A stretch of DNA of 64,000 nt from an uncultured Granulosicoccaceae bacterium (GTDB taxonomy: Bacteria; Pseudomonadota; Gammaproteobacteria; Granulosicoccales; Granulosicoccaceae): positions 1-64,000 of the forward strand of contig CALFCF010000068.1 in assembly GCA_937951345.1 (NCBI GenBank), read 5' to 3'. A program made the translations under genes and the position numbers. Positions 1 through 8,803 of this stretch are shown here, piece by piece. The notes beneath the pieces are model-generated. The model had not been told where the DNA came from and searched no databases. It saw only the letters and a list, made by a program, of their open reading frames with translations. How positions within the stretch are numbered: the first letter of the stretch is position 1; each line of letters starts with the position of its first letter.

Positions 1-701
1 CAGGTCTTTTAGCATCTGCCTTCAACGCTGCCTTTATAAAGGTAATGAGTCACCCCACCACACTAAAAGCTATCATCAACACATTCATTGTTTCGCTTTG
101 CTCTGCCACACTCTCGTTGATATTAGCAATAGGCTTGTTACTGATTGCCAGGCACTGCCAACATAGGTTGCAATGGGTCAAAACCGCCTCCTCAGTGCAA
201 TTGCTGGGTAATTTGATTTTGGTGATGCCGCCGCTGGTGCTTGGCACAGGGTTGTTTCTGCTACTCCGACCGTACGCGGATGTTTTCAGCTTAGCGTTGA
301 TTCTGGTGATACTAATCAACGCCCTATTGGCGTTACCTTTCGTTCTACGCATTCTGGAAGCGCCCATCAACCAGGGAGCTCAGAATCACGACCACTTGGT
401 ACGATCACTTGGAATTCAGGGCTGGTCTCGTTTTAAATGGCTAGATTGGCCAACCATAAAACCCGCCACAGGTCTATCGTTTGGTATTGCAGCAAGTTTG
501 TCCGCAGGTGACCTGGGTGCCATTGCCCTGTTTGGCTCAGATCGGGTCACAACACTGCCTTTACTCTTGTATCAGCGTATGGGTAGTTACAGACTGCAAG
601 AAGCATCCGTTACCGCCGTTCTGTTATTACTGATCTGTCTGTTTCTATTTTTGCTCAGCCAATGGGCAACTCGAACGCCTGTTATTCAGAGAACACCATG
701 A
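1..701 (+). CDS. thiP: Thiamine ABC transporter permease, C-terminal part
   Basis: Inner-membrane permease of the thiamine/thiamine-pyrophosphate importer. The reading frame is open from the window edge through codon 45, so the visible 233 codons are the C-terminal part of a protein that is usually about 530 residues and the real start lies outside. Several hydrophobic helices are visible, with a binding-protein-dependent transport loop and the ThiP-like stretch AGDLGAIALFGSDRVTTLP near the end. The stop overlaps the thiQ start by four bases (ATGA), so the two are translationally coupled. Identification rests on this motif and on the ThiQ neighbour. A related ferric or sulfate permease is less likely. 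Confidence 0.85.
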   Translation, partial: GLLASAFNAAFIKVMSHPTTLKAIINTFIVSLCSATLSLILAIGLLLIARHCQHRLQWVKTASSVQLLGNLILVMPPLVLGTGLFLLLRPYADVFSLALILVILINALLALPFVLRILEAPINQGAQNHDHLVRSLGIQGWSRFKWLDWPTIKPATGLSFGIAASLSAGDLGAIALFGSDRVTTLPLLLYQRMGSYRLQEASVTAVLLLLICLFLFLLSQWATRTPVIQRTP

Positions 702-1336
702 CACTGATACTGGATGACGTAGCGGTACAACTTGGCGATCGATCGTTTAACTTTAACCTGCAGGCAGCTGTTGGCGAGGTACACGCTATCTCGGGTAAAA
801 GTGGCTCGGGCAAATCTACCTTGTTAAATCTGATCGGTGGTTTTTTAACACCGACGCGAGGAGAGATTATCTGGGAAGATCAATCCATTTTGTCACTACC
901 TCCTGATAAACGCCCGGTCACCACGTTGTTTCAGTCTCACAATTTATTTGAACATTTAAGCATTAATCAGAATATCGCGCTGGGTGTTTCACCTGCCATG
1001 AAACTTGGCCCGGAGGAATGGGCTTCAGTTTATGAGGTGCTTGACGATGTGGGTTTACCCAACCGCGGTGATGAAAAACCGGGAACGCTTTCTGGCGGTG
1101 AGCAACAACGCGTAGGGCTAGCTCGGTGTTTACTCAGAAAAAAACCGGTTCTGCTGTTGGATGAACCCTATGGTGCGCTGGATGCAGCTACTCGAGATGA
1201 TATGCTAACGATAACCCGAGCAGTTATTGAAAAACATAGGTTATGTGTATTGCTAGTGACTCATAACCCGGACGATGTGGATGGGCTAGGGGCGATTAGG
1301 CATAGAGTTTTGGACGGTGTTCTTGAAAAGATCTAG
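698..1336 (+). CDS. thiQ: Thiamine ABC transporter ATP-binding protein
   Basis: ATPase that drives thiamine import with ThiP. This start gives 212 residues, close to the usual ThiQ length of about 230. An upstream ATG at 662 is in frame, but it lies inside thiP and adds an unconserved extension. Walker A is GKSGSGKST, the Q-loop is TTLFQSHNLF, the signature is LSGGEQQR and Walker B is VLLLDEP. The RRPVTTLFQ-type segment around residue 77 resembles E. coli ThiQ. The TAG stop sits within the CTAG at the left end of a MITE-like element, so that insertion may have supplied or replaced the original C-terminus. Confidence 0.9.
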   Translation: MTLILDDVAVQLGDRSFNFNLQAAVGEVHAISGKSGSGKSTLLNLIGGFLTPTRGEIIWEDQSILSLPPDKRPVTTLFQSHNLFEHLSINQNIALGVSPAMKLGPEEWASVYEVLDDVGLPNRGDEKPGTLSGGEQQRVGLARCLLRKKPVLLLDEPYGALDAATRDDMLTITRAVIEKHRLCVLLVTHNPDDVDGLGAIRHRVLDGVLEKI

Positions 1337-1580
1337 CCTGCTTTATTCATGAAGGGTTCGCCACCCGAGTCTGGCTACCTAAGCAGGTCGCTCGATTCAG
1401 CGAAATTCGTAGAAATCTACGGGTTGAGCTCAATCGAGTGAGCTGCGACGGTAGACTGGCACTGGGGGTGAATAGAAAACAGTGTGCGAATACCCGCAGC
1501 GACGCTAAAACTGCTTTTCTAACTGAAATTGCTTAGTTTTCATTGTCACTGTTTTCGCCTTCGTGAATAGAGCAGGCTAG
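1333..1580. mobile_element. MITE-like element with 22-bp terminal inverted repeats ending in CTAG
   Basis: The left end (1333-1354) and the right end (1559-1580) are inverted copies of a 22-bp sequence beginning CTAGCCTGCT, with two mismatches. There is no open frame inside. A nested inverted repeat, GAAAACAGTG (1475-1484) and CACTGTTTTC (1547-1556), and a short hairpin near 1410-1422 suggest a folded non-autonomous element. The same terminal sequence occurs as a 42-bp solo palindrome at 61089-61130, which shows it is a dispersed family. CTAG is itself palindromic, so it may be either target duplication or part of the repeat. Confidence 0.6.
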
Positions 1581-1669
1581 GCACACAAAGGGGTAAGGCC
1601 AAGTTTAAAGTTTCTAACTGCAGCTAATGGGTTAGCTTGTGTTTTTGCAAATTCAAGTGTTGAGCCGAA

Positions 1670-2845
1670 CTAAATAATGCCTCGTTCGCGCAAAGGTTTG
1701 TTTTCCAGCAAGCGATTCCATCCCAGACGAGATAGATCAATGGATTCATACCGACCATTCACGATCAGTTCAGCCAACGCCTGCCCGCAGCCCGGTGCAT
1801 GCATCAAACCATGTCCGGAGAATCCAGCCAGCATATGAAAGTTACCTAAACCGTCAGCTCCGGGACCGATGATTGCGTTGCCGTCAAAATCGTTTTGATC
1901 ATACAAGCCTGACATTGTAGATTTACACTTCGTACTTTCAAATTTCGGGAATCTGTGGGCCAAAGCTGGCCATACCACATCTTCAAAATAACGATGATCG
2001 ACTTCAAAGTTATACCCGCGAGGTTCCTTCAGCGTTGGCACACCACCTGTATATCCTTTACCCTCCGGACGAAAGGCTAATCGTTCCATGTCTTTGACGT
2101 AAGGGAGAGGTTCGATTACGTCCTGGCATTCGAAATAATGTTCAAATCGACGCAGCGGTTCAATGGAGACCTTGAAATCGAGCATACCGCAAATATCCTT
2201 TGCCCATGCTCCCGCAGCATTCACGAAACACTCGGCTTCAACTACTGTCCCCTTTTCTGTAACAGCTGCCGTGACGCGCCCTGCCGATCTGCGCATTGCT
2301 GTGACGTTTTCTTTTAGATAAGTTGCTCCTAAAGCACTGGCCTTGCGACGGAGTCCGGTGAGAACCGAACTGGGGTCGAGCCACCCATCTTCTATCGAGT
2401 GCACGGCGGCGCCCAGGTCATCAACATACATTGATGGAAATTTGTATTTGATTTCGTCCGGTTCCAGCCAATGGACATTACACCCGAGTTCTCGCTGTGT
2501 GTCGTAATTGGCTTTAAGTACATCAGTATCGCCAGGCGCCACGATAAAAATGTAGCCGCCCTCGGTAAATCCAATATCTGCGGAAAAGCCTTCTACCGCC
2601 ATGTCTTGATGGAAACGTTCAAAAAAGGGTATCGAGTAGTTGGACAGTTCAATGTTTTCAGGTAAAGAGAACAATCGTCTGACACCGCCTGACGCGCGAG
2701 GGGTCGAGGCGAATTGATACGTCGAATCGCGCTCCAGAACTGTAACGTCCATGGTAGGCGACATGCGCAGCAAGTGATAGGCGAGCGCTGAGCCCATCGC
2801 CCCTCCTCCGATTATCAGCACATCAGATCTAATGGTATTTTTCAT
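1670..2845 (-). CDS. FAD-dependent amine oxidase (DAO family, sarcosine/glycine oxidase-like)
   Basis: Flavoprotein of 391 residues that probably oxidises a secondary or primary amine or amino acid with FAD. The N-terminus has the dinucleotide-binding signature VLIIGGGAMGSALAYHL, followed by an acidic strand end (VTVLERD) that binds the FAD ribose. The C-terminus has the DAO-family stretch GNFHMLAGFSGHGLMHAPG, which closes the FAD site. Overall it resembles sarcosine oxidase beta/FOXRED1-type proteins. The gene stands alone on the minus strand, with no sarcosine oxidase alpha, gamma or delta genes nearby. The substrate cannot be read from the sequence; dimethylglycine, sarcosine or opine-like amines are all possible. 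Confidence 0.75.
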   Translation of the reverse strand: MKNTIRSDVLIIGGGAMGSALAYHLLRMSPTMDVTVLERDSTYQFASTPRASGGVRRLFSLPENIELSNYSIPFFERFHQDMAVEGFSADIGFTEGGYIFIVAPGDTDVLKANYDTQRELGCNVHWLEPDEIKYKFPSMYVDDLGAAVHSIEDGWLDPSSVLTGLRRKASALGATYLKENVTAMRRSAGRVTAAVTEKGTVVEAECFVNAAGAWAKDICGMLDFKVSIEPLRRFEHYFECQDVIEPLPYVKDMERLAFRPEGKGYTGGVPTLKEPRGYNFEVDHRYFEDVVWPALAHRFPKFESTKCKSTMSGLYDQNDFDGNAIIGPGADGLGNFHMLAGFSGHGLMHAPGCGQALAELIVNGRYESIDLSRLGWNRLLENKPLRERGII

Positions 2846-3021
2846 TGTTCTGATCCACTTGTTGCATGCACTGGCAATCAGAAGAACCGCTTAAACACAA
2901 AATGATTGGGTAAACTGGATCACTGTTAGCGAGTTAACGGAGTAGACGTAGTGTATGGGCAAGGAAAGCAGTTTTTCAGAAACACTGTTTGGCTATGGTC
3001 AAAGCAACCGATTCATGTACT

Positions 3022-3720
3022 TCAATCAGCCAGCAATTCAATCATCTCCTGGTAGCCACGTGACCTTGCGTGTTCCAGTGCTGTGACTCCTTGTCCGTCG
3101 GCAATCTCTTTATCAGCTCCAGCCTTCAACAATAATTCCAGCGTCTTTATGTGATTTGGACCACCGTCACCCAATATCACAGCCTCGATTACAGCTGTCC
3201 AGTCGATATTATTAATATGATCAAGTGGAGCATTGGCTTTGATTAAACTGTCTACAACTTCGTGATGACCCAGGTGTGCTGCTGCAATTAAAGCGGTGCC
3301 ATCGTAGGGGCTGGTGATGTTGCCAGCGCTAGCCCCCTTTTTGAGTGCTAAGTTGAGCATCTCTATGTCATTGGCTACCGCAGCTATTGTGACGATATCG
3401 TACGCCCTATCTTCCTTTGCATTCATATCAGCACCTGCTTCGGCCAACAATTCTACAATTGGCTCTTGTGACGCAAACCCGGCAACCAGTAGCGGCGTTC
3501 TGCCGGAGCCATCACGGGCTTCGAGGTCAGCGCCGTTTTTTATTAATTCTGCCGCCGCCTCAGTATCTCCTTCATGCGCAGCACGATGTAAACCGATATA
3601 GTTCGATATCTCGTTCGCTGAAGGCGCTGTCTGACCGTATGCATTCGATAAAAGGATCAAACAAAGTAGCAAAAACAGGAATTCCAGATATCGGAACGGT
3701 CGATGATATTGATAAGTCAT
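3022..3720 (-). CDS. Exported ankyrin-repeat protein
   Basis: A 232-residue protein with an N-terminal hydrophobic segment (about residues 10-28, ending NAYGQ) that reads as a signal peptide or anchor, followed by about five ankyrin repeats. Typical repeat pieces are GLHRAAHEGDTEAAAELI, GRTPLLVAGFASQEPIVELL and GVTALEHARSRGYQEMIELL. Ankyrin repeats bind other proteins, and an exported one probably works in the periplasm. The ATG start overlaps the stop of the preceding frame by four bases (ATGA), so it is likely co-translated with the gene fragment upstream. The partner and function are unknown. Confidence 0.8.
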   Translation of the reverse strand: MTYQYHRPFRYLEFLFLLLCLILLSNAYGQTAPSANEISNYIGLHRAAHEGDTEAAAELIKNGADLEARDGSGRTPLLVAGFASQEPIVELLAEAGADMNAKEDRAYDIVTIAAVANDIEMLNLALKKGASAGNITSPYDGTALIAAAHLGHHEVVDSLIKANAPLDHINNIDWTAVIEAVILGDGGPNHIKTLELLLKAGADKEIADGQGVTALEHARSRGYQEMIELLAD

Positions 3721-4053
3721 AGTGTCACGCTCCTGTTCGCGACAAGCGAATCGACAAAAATATTATCGTTGAATTGGGTAATGTCATTAAAATATCTTCG
3801 CTCGGACGTCCTGACGTTCAGCAAGTAACCGTTGCCGATCTCGCGGGTGTTGCCGTTCAGGATATTCAGGTTGCCAGGATAGTCGCTCACGCTTATCAGA
3901 ATTAATATCGAACACCAGCACACTATCGGTTAGGTTTAATTCGACAGCCATTCCCCACTCTACAGACACCAGGTGTTGTCGGTAACACCCTGGAAAACGC
4001 TTTTTAAACAGACCGAGAGCGATGAGCGCGATCAAGTACACGATAAGCAACAT
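3717..4053 (-). pseudogene. Small membrane-anchored protein gene, probably frameshifted
   Basis: Two overlapping frames appear to make up one gene. The first starts at ATG 4053 with a membrane helix (LLIVYLIALIALGLF) and reads well to about position 3900 (LTDSVLVFDINSD). After that its codons turn to rare CGA/CGG arginines. The +1 frame then shows normal codons (GGC, AAC, CTG, ATC, ACC) and the protein-like text NLNILNGNTREIGNGYLLNV, and ends at 3717 with an ATGA overlap onto the ankyrin gene start. That overlap argues the second frame is genuinely the gene end. The 5' end overlaps folA by 50 bases. Alternatives are two separate small genes or a sequencing error. Confidence 0.4.
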
Positions 4054-4588
4054 TCAGATTATCAAGCTGAACGTTGCTTACAGACTGTTCCTGCCAGTCT
4101 GACTCATCAAAACTGTGCAGCCAGGTATCACCTTCAAATTCAGCATCAATTACCGTCAGGTACAAACGATCAACCTGAGGCATAGCGGCTTCGCAGAGTT
4201 GTGCACCGCCAATTATCGCGGCTTCGGCGTGTTGCAGTACGTTTGCACCATCATCGATACCGGATTCATGGTCGGGTTTTAGCTGAGCGGTTAAGTCCTG
4301 CGCTAACTGAATCGCATCATCAAGTGATTGGCAAAGATAGAGCCTGCCATCAGCCAGGTATTGCTCAAATTTTTCACCCGTCAATTGGCCACTGGCTGAG
4401 ACCACAATACTCACCCTGCCCGGCAATGGCTTACCGATTGACACATAGGTTTTGCGCCCCATGATCAACACCTTGCCCATGGTAACGCGCTTAAAATACG
4501 CAAGCTCGGCTGGTAAATGCCACGGTAGTCCACCATCTTTACCGATCAGTTTATTGCGATCCATCGCCATGACCATCGACAAACGCAT
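4004..4588 (-). CDS. folA: Dihydrofolate reductase
   Basis: Reduces dihydrofolate to tetrahydrofolate with NADPH, regenerating the cofactor oxidised by the adjacent ThyA. The ATG at 4588 was chosen because the protein then opens MRLSMVMAMDRNKLIGKDG like other DHFRs, lies 16 bases after the thyA stop and has GGAA upstream. The longer frame from 4669 lies inside thyA. Visible motifs are GGLPWHLPAEL (substrate loop), MGRKTYVSIGKPLPGR and AAIIGGAQL (NADPH binding). At 194 residues it is 25-30 longer than typical. The extra length lies around residues 85-125, between the NADPH-binding strands. Confidence 0.92.
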   Translation of the reverse strand: MRLSMVMAMDRNKLIGKDGGLPWHLPAELAYFKRVTMGKVLIMGRKTYVSIGKPLPGRVSIVVSASGQLTGEKFEQYLADGRLYLCQSLDDAIQLAQDLTAQLKPDHESGIDDGANVLQHAEAAIIGGAQLCEAAMPQVDRLYLTVIDAEFEGDTWLHSFDESDWQEQSVSNVQLDNLNVAYRVLDRAHRSRSV

Positions 4589-4604
4589 TGCAGTGGTTCC
4601 GTTG

Positions 4605-5399
4605 TTAAACAGCAACCGGTGCACGGATGTGCGGTGCTGCCTCATAGTCAACCAGCGTGAAATCATCAAACCTGAAGTCGAACAAATCAGTGACTGACGG
4701 ATTAAGCTTTATCTGTGGTAGGCGGCCGGGTTTGCGCGAGAGTTGCTCTTGTGCCTGCTCGAGATGGTTGGAATAGAGATGCGCATCACCCAGTGTGTGG
4801 ACAAACTCACCGGGTTTCAGATTGCATACCTGTGCGACCATCAACGTCAGCAAAGCATAGGATGCAATGTTAAAAGGTACACCGAGGAACACATCAGCGC
4901 TCCTTTGATACAACTGACAACTCAAGCGTCCGTCAGCAACATAGAATTGAAAGAGTGCATGGCAAGGTGGTAACGCCATTTGATCAACCAGACCAACATT
5001 CCAGGCACAGACCATATGGCGTCGCGAATCCGGGTTGTTGGTCAGACTCTCGAGCAGGTTTTTAATCTGGTCAGTATGAGTCCCGTCGGGGTTTGGCCAG
5101 GAGCGCCACTGTGCACCGTAAACCGGGCCCAGGTTTCCGTTTTCATCTGCCCATTCATCCCAGATCGATACGCCGTTTTCTTTTAGATAGGCAATGTTGG
5201 TATCGCCCTGTAAAAACCACAGCAGCTCATGAACAATCGAGTTGACGTGCAGCTTTTTGGTGGTGAGTAGCGGAAAGGAGTTTTCAAGATCAAAACGCAT
5301 CTGATAACCGAAGACCGAGACCGTACCGGTACCGGTCCTGTCGCCTTTTTGCACACCGTTATCAATGATGTGCTGCATCAGATCAAGATACTGTCGCAT
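4605..5399 (-). CDS. thyA: Thymidylate synthase
   Basis: Methylates dUMP to dTMP using methylene-tetrahydrofolate, producing dihydrofolate for FolA directly downstream. It has 264 residues, the same length as E. coli ThyA. The nucleophilic cysteine is Cys146 in [12 protein letters not shown], the phosphate-binding arginine lies in GDRTGTGT, and the [18 protein letters not shown] segment is fully conserved. thyA and folA form a tight pair 16 bases apart, downstream of lgt on the same strand, an order found in many gammaproteobacteria. Confidence 0.97.
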   Translation of the reverse strand: MRQYLDLMQHIIDNGVQKGDRTGTGTVSVFGYQMRFDLENSFPLLTTKKLHVNSIVHELLWFLQGDTNIAYLKENGVSIWDEWADENGNLGPVYGAQWRSWPNPDGTHTDQIKNLLESLTNNPDSRRHMVCAWNVGLVDQMALPPCHALFQFYVADGRLSCQLYQRSADVFLGVPFNIASYALLTLMVAQVCNLKPGEFVHTLGDAHLYSNHLEQAQEQLSRKPGRLPQIKLNPSVTDLFDFRFDDFTLVDYEAAPHIRAPVAV

Positions 5400-5561
5400 G
5401 ATGGGTTGGTTTTACCTGAGTTGCTTCTGACGGGGGACAATGCGCTATTCCGACGGCCTGCTTGGTGTGGCCATCGAGTTGCTTGTTCCCAATACAGATT
5501 CTACCGCAACAGGCGCTGCCCGTCAGACTATTGCCAGCGGGCAAACCCCGATTCAGCCAGC

Positions 5562-6365
5562 CTATTTTTCCGGATAGGTGTCGAACTTACCGCGCTTGTA
5601 ACCGAAGTAGAGCATCAGCGCACCGGCCACGATCATCGGCACCGATAACAACTGCCCCATGGTCAACCACTCAAACGCGATAAAGCCGAGGTGACCGTCC
5701 GGTTCGCGAACAAATTCAACGAGAATGCGGTAACAGCCGTAGAAGACCAGAAAGAACCCGCTGACCGCCATACGCGGTCTTGGTTTACTGGAGAACCACC
5801 AGATCGCCAGAAAGAAGATAATGCCTTCACCGATAAACTGATAGATCTGGTTCGGGTGACGCGGCTCCGGCCCGACATGCGGATAGACCATTCCCCAGGG
5901 CAGATCAGTCACCCTGCCCCACAACTCGCCATTAATAAAATTGCCAATGCGCCCGGCGCCAAGCCCGATCGGAAACATGGGCGCGAGAAAATCTGACACT
6001 TGAAAGAAGGTGCGCCCCGTCGAACGACCGTATAACCAGAAGGCAATCAGTACACCGATAAGCCCGCCGTGGAACGACATACCGCCCTGCCATATTTTAA
6101 ACAGCATCAGCGGATTATCCAGAAAGGCTTCTGTGTTGTAGAACAGCACCGAACCGACGCGCCCACCAACAATGACACCTATCGCCACATAGAAAAGCAC
6201 ATCGCCGACTTCATCAGGTTTCCAACCGGAACCCGGGCGGGAGGCACGGTAACGGGCTAACAAATATCCAACAACAAAGCCAACCAGATAGGTAACACCG
6301 TACCAGTGAATGGTAAGTGGCCCGAGCGAAATGGCAACCGGATCTATTTGTGGATACTGGATCAT
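5562..6365 (-). CDS. lgt: Prolipoprotein diacylglyceryl transferase
   Basis: Inner-membrane enzyme that transfers diacylglycerol from phosphatidylglycerol to the lipobox cysteine of prolipoproteins. It has 267 residues with about seven transmembrane helices. The family signature GAGRIGNFINGELWGR is present near the middle, preceded by GGLIGVLIAFWLYGR. HWYGVTYLVGF at the N-terminus and the HPNQIYQ segment also match Lgt. The window also encodes Lnt (17704-19215), which carries out the last step of the same lipoprotein pathway. The 160 bases between lgt and thyA show no clear terminator, so cotranscription with thyA-folA is likely. Confidence 0.96.
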   Translation of the reverse strand: MIQYPQIDPVAISLGPLTIHWYGVTYLVGFVVGYLLARYRASRPGSGWKPDEVGDVLFYVAIGVIVGGRVGSVLFYNTEAFLDNPLMLFKIWQGGMSFHGGLIGVLIAFWLYGRSTGRTFFQVSDFLAPMFPIGLGAGRIGNFINGELWGRVTDLPWGMVYPHVGPEPRHPNQIYQFIGEGIIFFLAIWWFSSKPRPRMAVSGFFLVFYGCYRILVEFVREPDGHLGFIAFEWLTMGQLLSVPMIVAGALMLYFGYKRGKFDTYPEK

Positions 6366-6396
6366 GTGTGTCTCAACAAAACTAATTCGTCATCTG

Positions 6397-7644
6397 TCAG
6401 GCCAGCCGTGCCATTAATCCTTTCAGGTAATGGGTTTCCGGCACACCTGCGAGAACCGGATGATCAGGTCCTTGTGTCAGGCGGTGCAATACCTGTAGCG
6501 TCTTACCCTGTTTCGCGGCTGCCCGCCGCGCAATCCCGGTTAATGCGTCTTCCTGCAGAGCCTGTGAACAAGACGCAGTTATTAACAGTCCATCCGCTGC
6601 GAGCAACCGGCACGCCAGCCGGTTGAGCAATTCGTAGTGTTGCACCCCTTTATCGTAGTCTTTTTTGCGCTTAATAAACGCTGGAGGATCAAGAATGATG
6701 ACATCGAATTCCTCAGCGTCGCGTTGTAAGGATTTTAACGCTTCGATAGCATCTGCAACCAGTGGACGTATCTTCGCGGCCACCCCATTGGCGGCGGCAT
6801 TGTCTTTTAAACTTGTGATCGCAGTTTCAGATGAATCAATACAGACTACTGACTCAGCACCTGCCACAGCAGCACTGATTGACCATCCACCGGCATAACA
6901 GAAAACGTCCAGTACCCGTTTACCAGCCACAACTTGGGTTGCCAGCTTGCGATTGCTACGGTGGTCATAAAACCAGCCGGTTTTCTGGCTGTTACGTGAA
7001 GCTACTTTAAAGTCGCAACCCTGCTCTCGTACGGTTAATTGATCCGGCAGCTGCCCCAACGGTGTTTCTTCCTCCGACGGTAACTGCTCCAGTTCCCGAC
7101 TGGCCACCCGGTTTGCCAAATGGACCGTACTACAACCCGTTAGTTCAGCCAGATAGTCACAAATGGCCAAGCGGTGATGTTCAAGGCCGGCGGTAGTGAT
7201 TTGTACCATCAACACGGAGTCATAGCGATCAACAATCAATCCCGGTAACAGATCACCTTCTGCGTGGACCAGCCGGTACCAGGGTTTGTCAAACAGTGAC
7301 GAGCGCAACTGGTAGGCTGCTCGCAGGCGATCTGTCAGCAGTGACGTCGGGTCGTAAGCCGATGCGTTATCGCTTGCAGTTACCGGTTGTTGGCTTTGAG
7401 TGTCTGAGGAACGACGGGACTGCCGCAACAACAGCAGGCGAACAGAAATTAATGTGTGGGGGTTGGCGAAGCCACTACCCATGTAATCGCCGGACGATGA
7501 GTGGACGTCTACCCAGATGCCCGGTGACAGGTGTTTGAGCGGAGTTTTTTTGGTATCAACTTCGTTGCTGAATACCCAGCAGTGGCCCTGACGCAGGCGC
7601 CTCTCGGCGCCTTTACGCAGAATAAGAGCAGAAGTTGGTGGCAA
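6397..7644 (-). CDS. rlmI: 23S rRNA m5C1962 methyltransferase
   Basis: SAM-dependent rRNA cytosine-C5 methyltransferase of the RlmI/YccW type, 415 residues against 396 in E. coli. The N-terminal PUA-like region includes RQGHCWVFSNEV. The Rossmann methyltransferase domain shows VLDVFCYAGGWSISAA (SAM binding), DVIILDPPAFIKRKKD (catalytic motif IV) and TASCSQAL (motif VI with the cysteine). The start must be TTG at 7644, because the in-frame TAA of rsd lies immediately upstream and the next methionine is residue 55, inside the conserved region. The two genes therefore abut with no spacer, suggesting translational coupling. Confidence 0.9.
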   Translation of the reverse strand: MPPTSALILRKGAERRLRQGHCWVFSNEVDTKKTPLKHLSPGIWVDVHSSSGDYMGSGFANPHTLISVRLLLLRQSRRSSDTQSQQPVTASDNASAYDPTSLLTDRLRAAYQLRSSLFDKPWYRLVHAEGDLLPGLIVDRYDSVLMVQITTAGLEHHRLAICDYLAELTGCSTVHLANRVASRELEQLPSEEETPLGQLPDQLTVREQGCDFKVASRNSQKTGWFYDHRSNRKLATQVVAGKRVLDVFCYAGGWSISAAVAGAESVVCIDSSETAITSLKDNAAANGVAAKIRPLVADAIEALKSLQRDAEEFDVIILDPPAFIKRKKDYDKGVQHYELLNRLACRLLAADGLLITASCSQALQEDALTGIARRAAAKQGKTLQVLHRLTQGPDHPVLAGVPETHYLKGLMARLA

Positions 7645-8154
7645 TTATTTTGCAGCCAGTGCTTCCAGCAGCTGATCTTCAAGTTCGCCGCGAATGGAAA
7701 TGATCTGACCCAACTTGGCGAGGTCGCCTTTGAGCATCTCGATTTCGTCAGGCGTGCCTTCGAAGGCATCGTACTTGTCATTGAAATCAATGAGGTAATC
7801 GGTCGTCTCAGCAATCGCGGGGTAGACCTCATCGGCAACCGCCTTCACCGCTTTGCGCCTTTCTTTACCTTCGATGATACGTTGATAGATCTCGAAGTGA
7901 CCCATTGCCGTATAGTCGACCATGATCTGGCAAAACGAACGCAGCTCGTCCGGCTTGACCTGCTGATCTTCGAGATTACGTTGGCTAAATGAAGATACAC
8001 CTGCCATTTCGCAATAACTGACAATAACATCCTGCCGGAGCTTCATCAGCGACTGAATCGTGTGATGAAGACGCTCTCGACGCTCTAGCCCCATGCTACC
8101 TTTGGCAGACGATAACTCTTCGTCCATGGATACGGCGTTTTGTGACTGTGCCAT
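7645..8154 (-). CDS. rsd: Rsd/AlgQ family regulator of sigma 70
   Basis: Helical anti-sigma-70 protein of the Rsd/AlgQ family, which in relatives binds sigma region 4 and shifts RNA polymerase toward alternative sigma factors. Family hallmarks include LMKLRQDVIVSYCEMAG, FCQIMVDYTAMGHFEIYQRI, LIDFNDKYD and RGELEDQLLEAL. The ATG at 8154 was chosen over the upstream in-frame codon at 8232 because GGGGAAATC gives it a strong ribosome site; this yields 169 residues, close to the family length of about 160. The stop abuts the rlmI TTG start. Confidence 0.85.
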   Translation of the reverse strand: MAQSQNAVSMDEELSSAKGSMGLERRERLHHTIQSLMKLRQDVIVSYCEMAGVSSFSQRNLEDQQVKPDELRSFCQIMVDYTAMGHFEIYQRIIEGKERRKAVKAVADEVYPAIAETTDYLIDFNDKYDAFEGTPDEIEMLKGDLAKLGQIISIRGELEDQLLEALAAK

Positions 8155-8803
8155 GATTTCCCCGTGTGTTTCCCGTTTGTGAACCTGTTGTCCGATTAGT
8201 CTGTTCGCGTCGCTGATCAAACTTACCCACACCGCCCGGCAATCTATTCAACTTATCGGCGCAGTAGACGGACAACTTTCTTTTATGACGTGTCCGCAAC
8301 CCTGGGGTTGCGAAGTTGTCATCATTTGCTGAAATCAAACACACTTTCGCGGTGATCAGCATTTTTACAACAGCAGTGAATTAACCAACGCATCTACGAG
8401 TCGACTGATGCTGTTACCCGCAGCTGACACTTATCGCGTGTTGGTCAATCCGCTTCACCGGTGACGAGTAGCGCTACACCTGCAAAACAACCTGCAAAAC
8501 AACCTGCAAGATAATGTCTTGCAATTTAGCTGCCAAATCGCCACGTGTGTCGATATGTGACTATATAAGCACAACTCGCAACGAAACGATAGATAGTTTG
8601 TGGCAAAAAAACAGCAATTTTTACATTGCACATTTTTTTATTTGTACTACCACCGTTATGAATAGTTGCTTGCAGTTAACGATTAAAAGGCAAGCAAAAC
8701 CGTTTTATTTGCTCGCTAACTTGACCATAAACGATAACGCGATCAACAGCGTTCTTCCGTGCAATCAATCCATGCCAGTCAGATGAATTCAACGTGTTCG
8801 AAT
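8155..8803. other. Long intergenic stretch, AT-rich in its second half
   Basis: About 650 bases between the rsd start and the UPF0260 stop. I see no gene with convincing composition. It holds the probable rsd promoter region near 8155-8350, a 12-bp tandem repeat at 8478-8513 and an AT-rich block from 8570 to 8760 with several A and T runs. No tRNA-like fold or intrinsic terminator was recognised. Confidence 0.4.
8478..8513 (+). repeat. 12-bp tandem repeat, three copies
   Basis: Units 8478-8489 and 8490-8501 are identical (ACCTGCAAAACA). The third, 8502-8513, differs at two positions (ACCTGCAAGATA). It lies in the intergenic stretch upstream of rsd and downstream of the UPF0260 gene. Confidence 0.85.

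Noticed and set aside
8514..8786. A 90-codon plus-strand frame upstream of rsd.
   Set aside because: AT-rich with no domain texture and no ribosome site; probably chance in a non-coding stretch.
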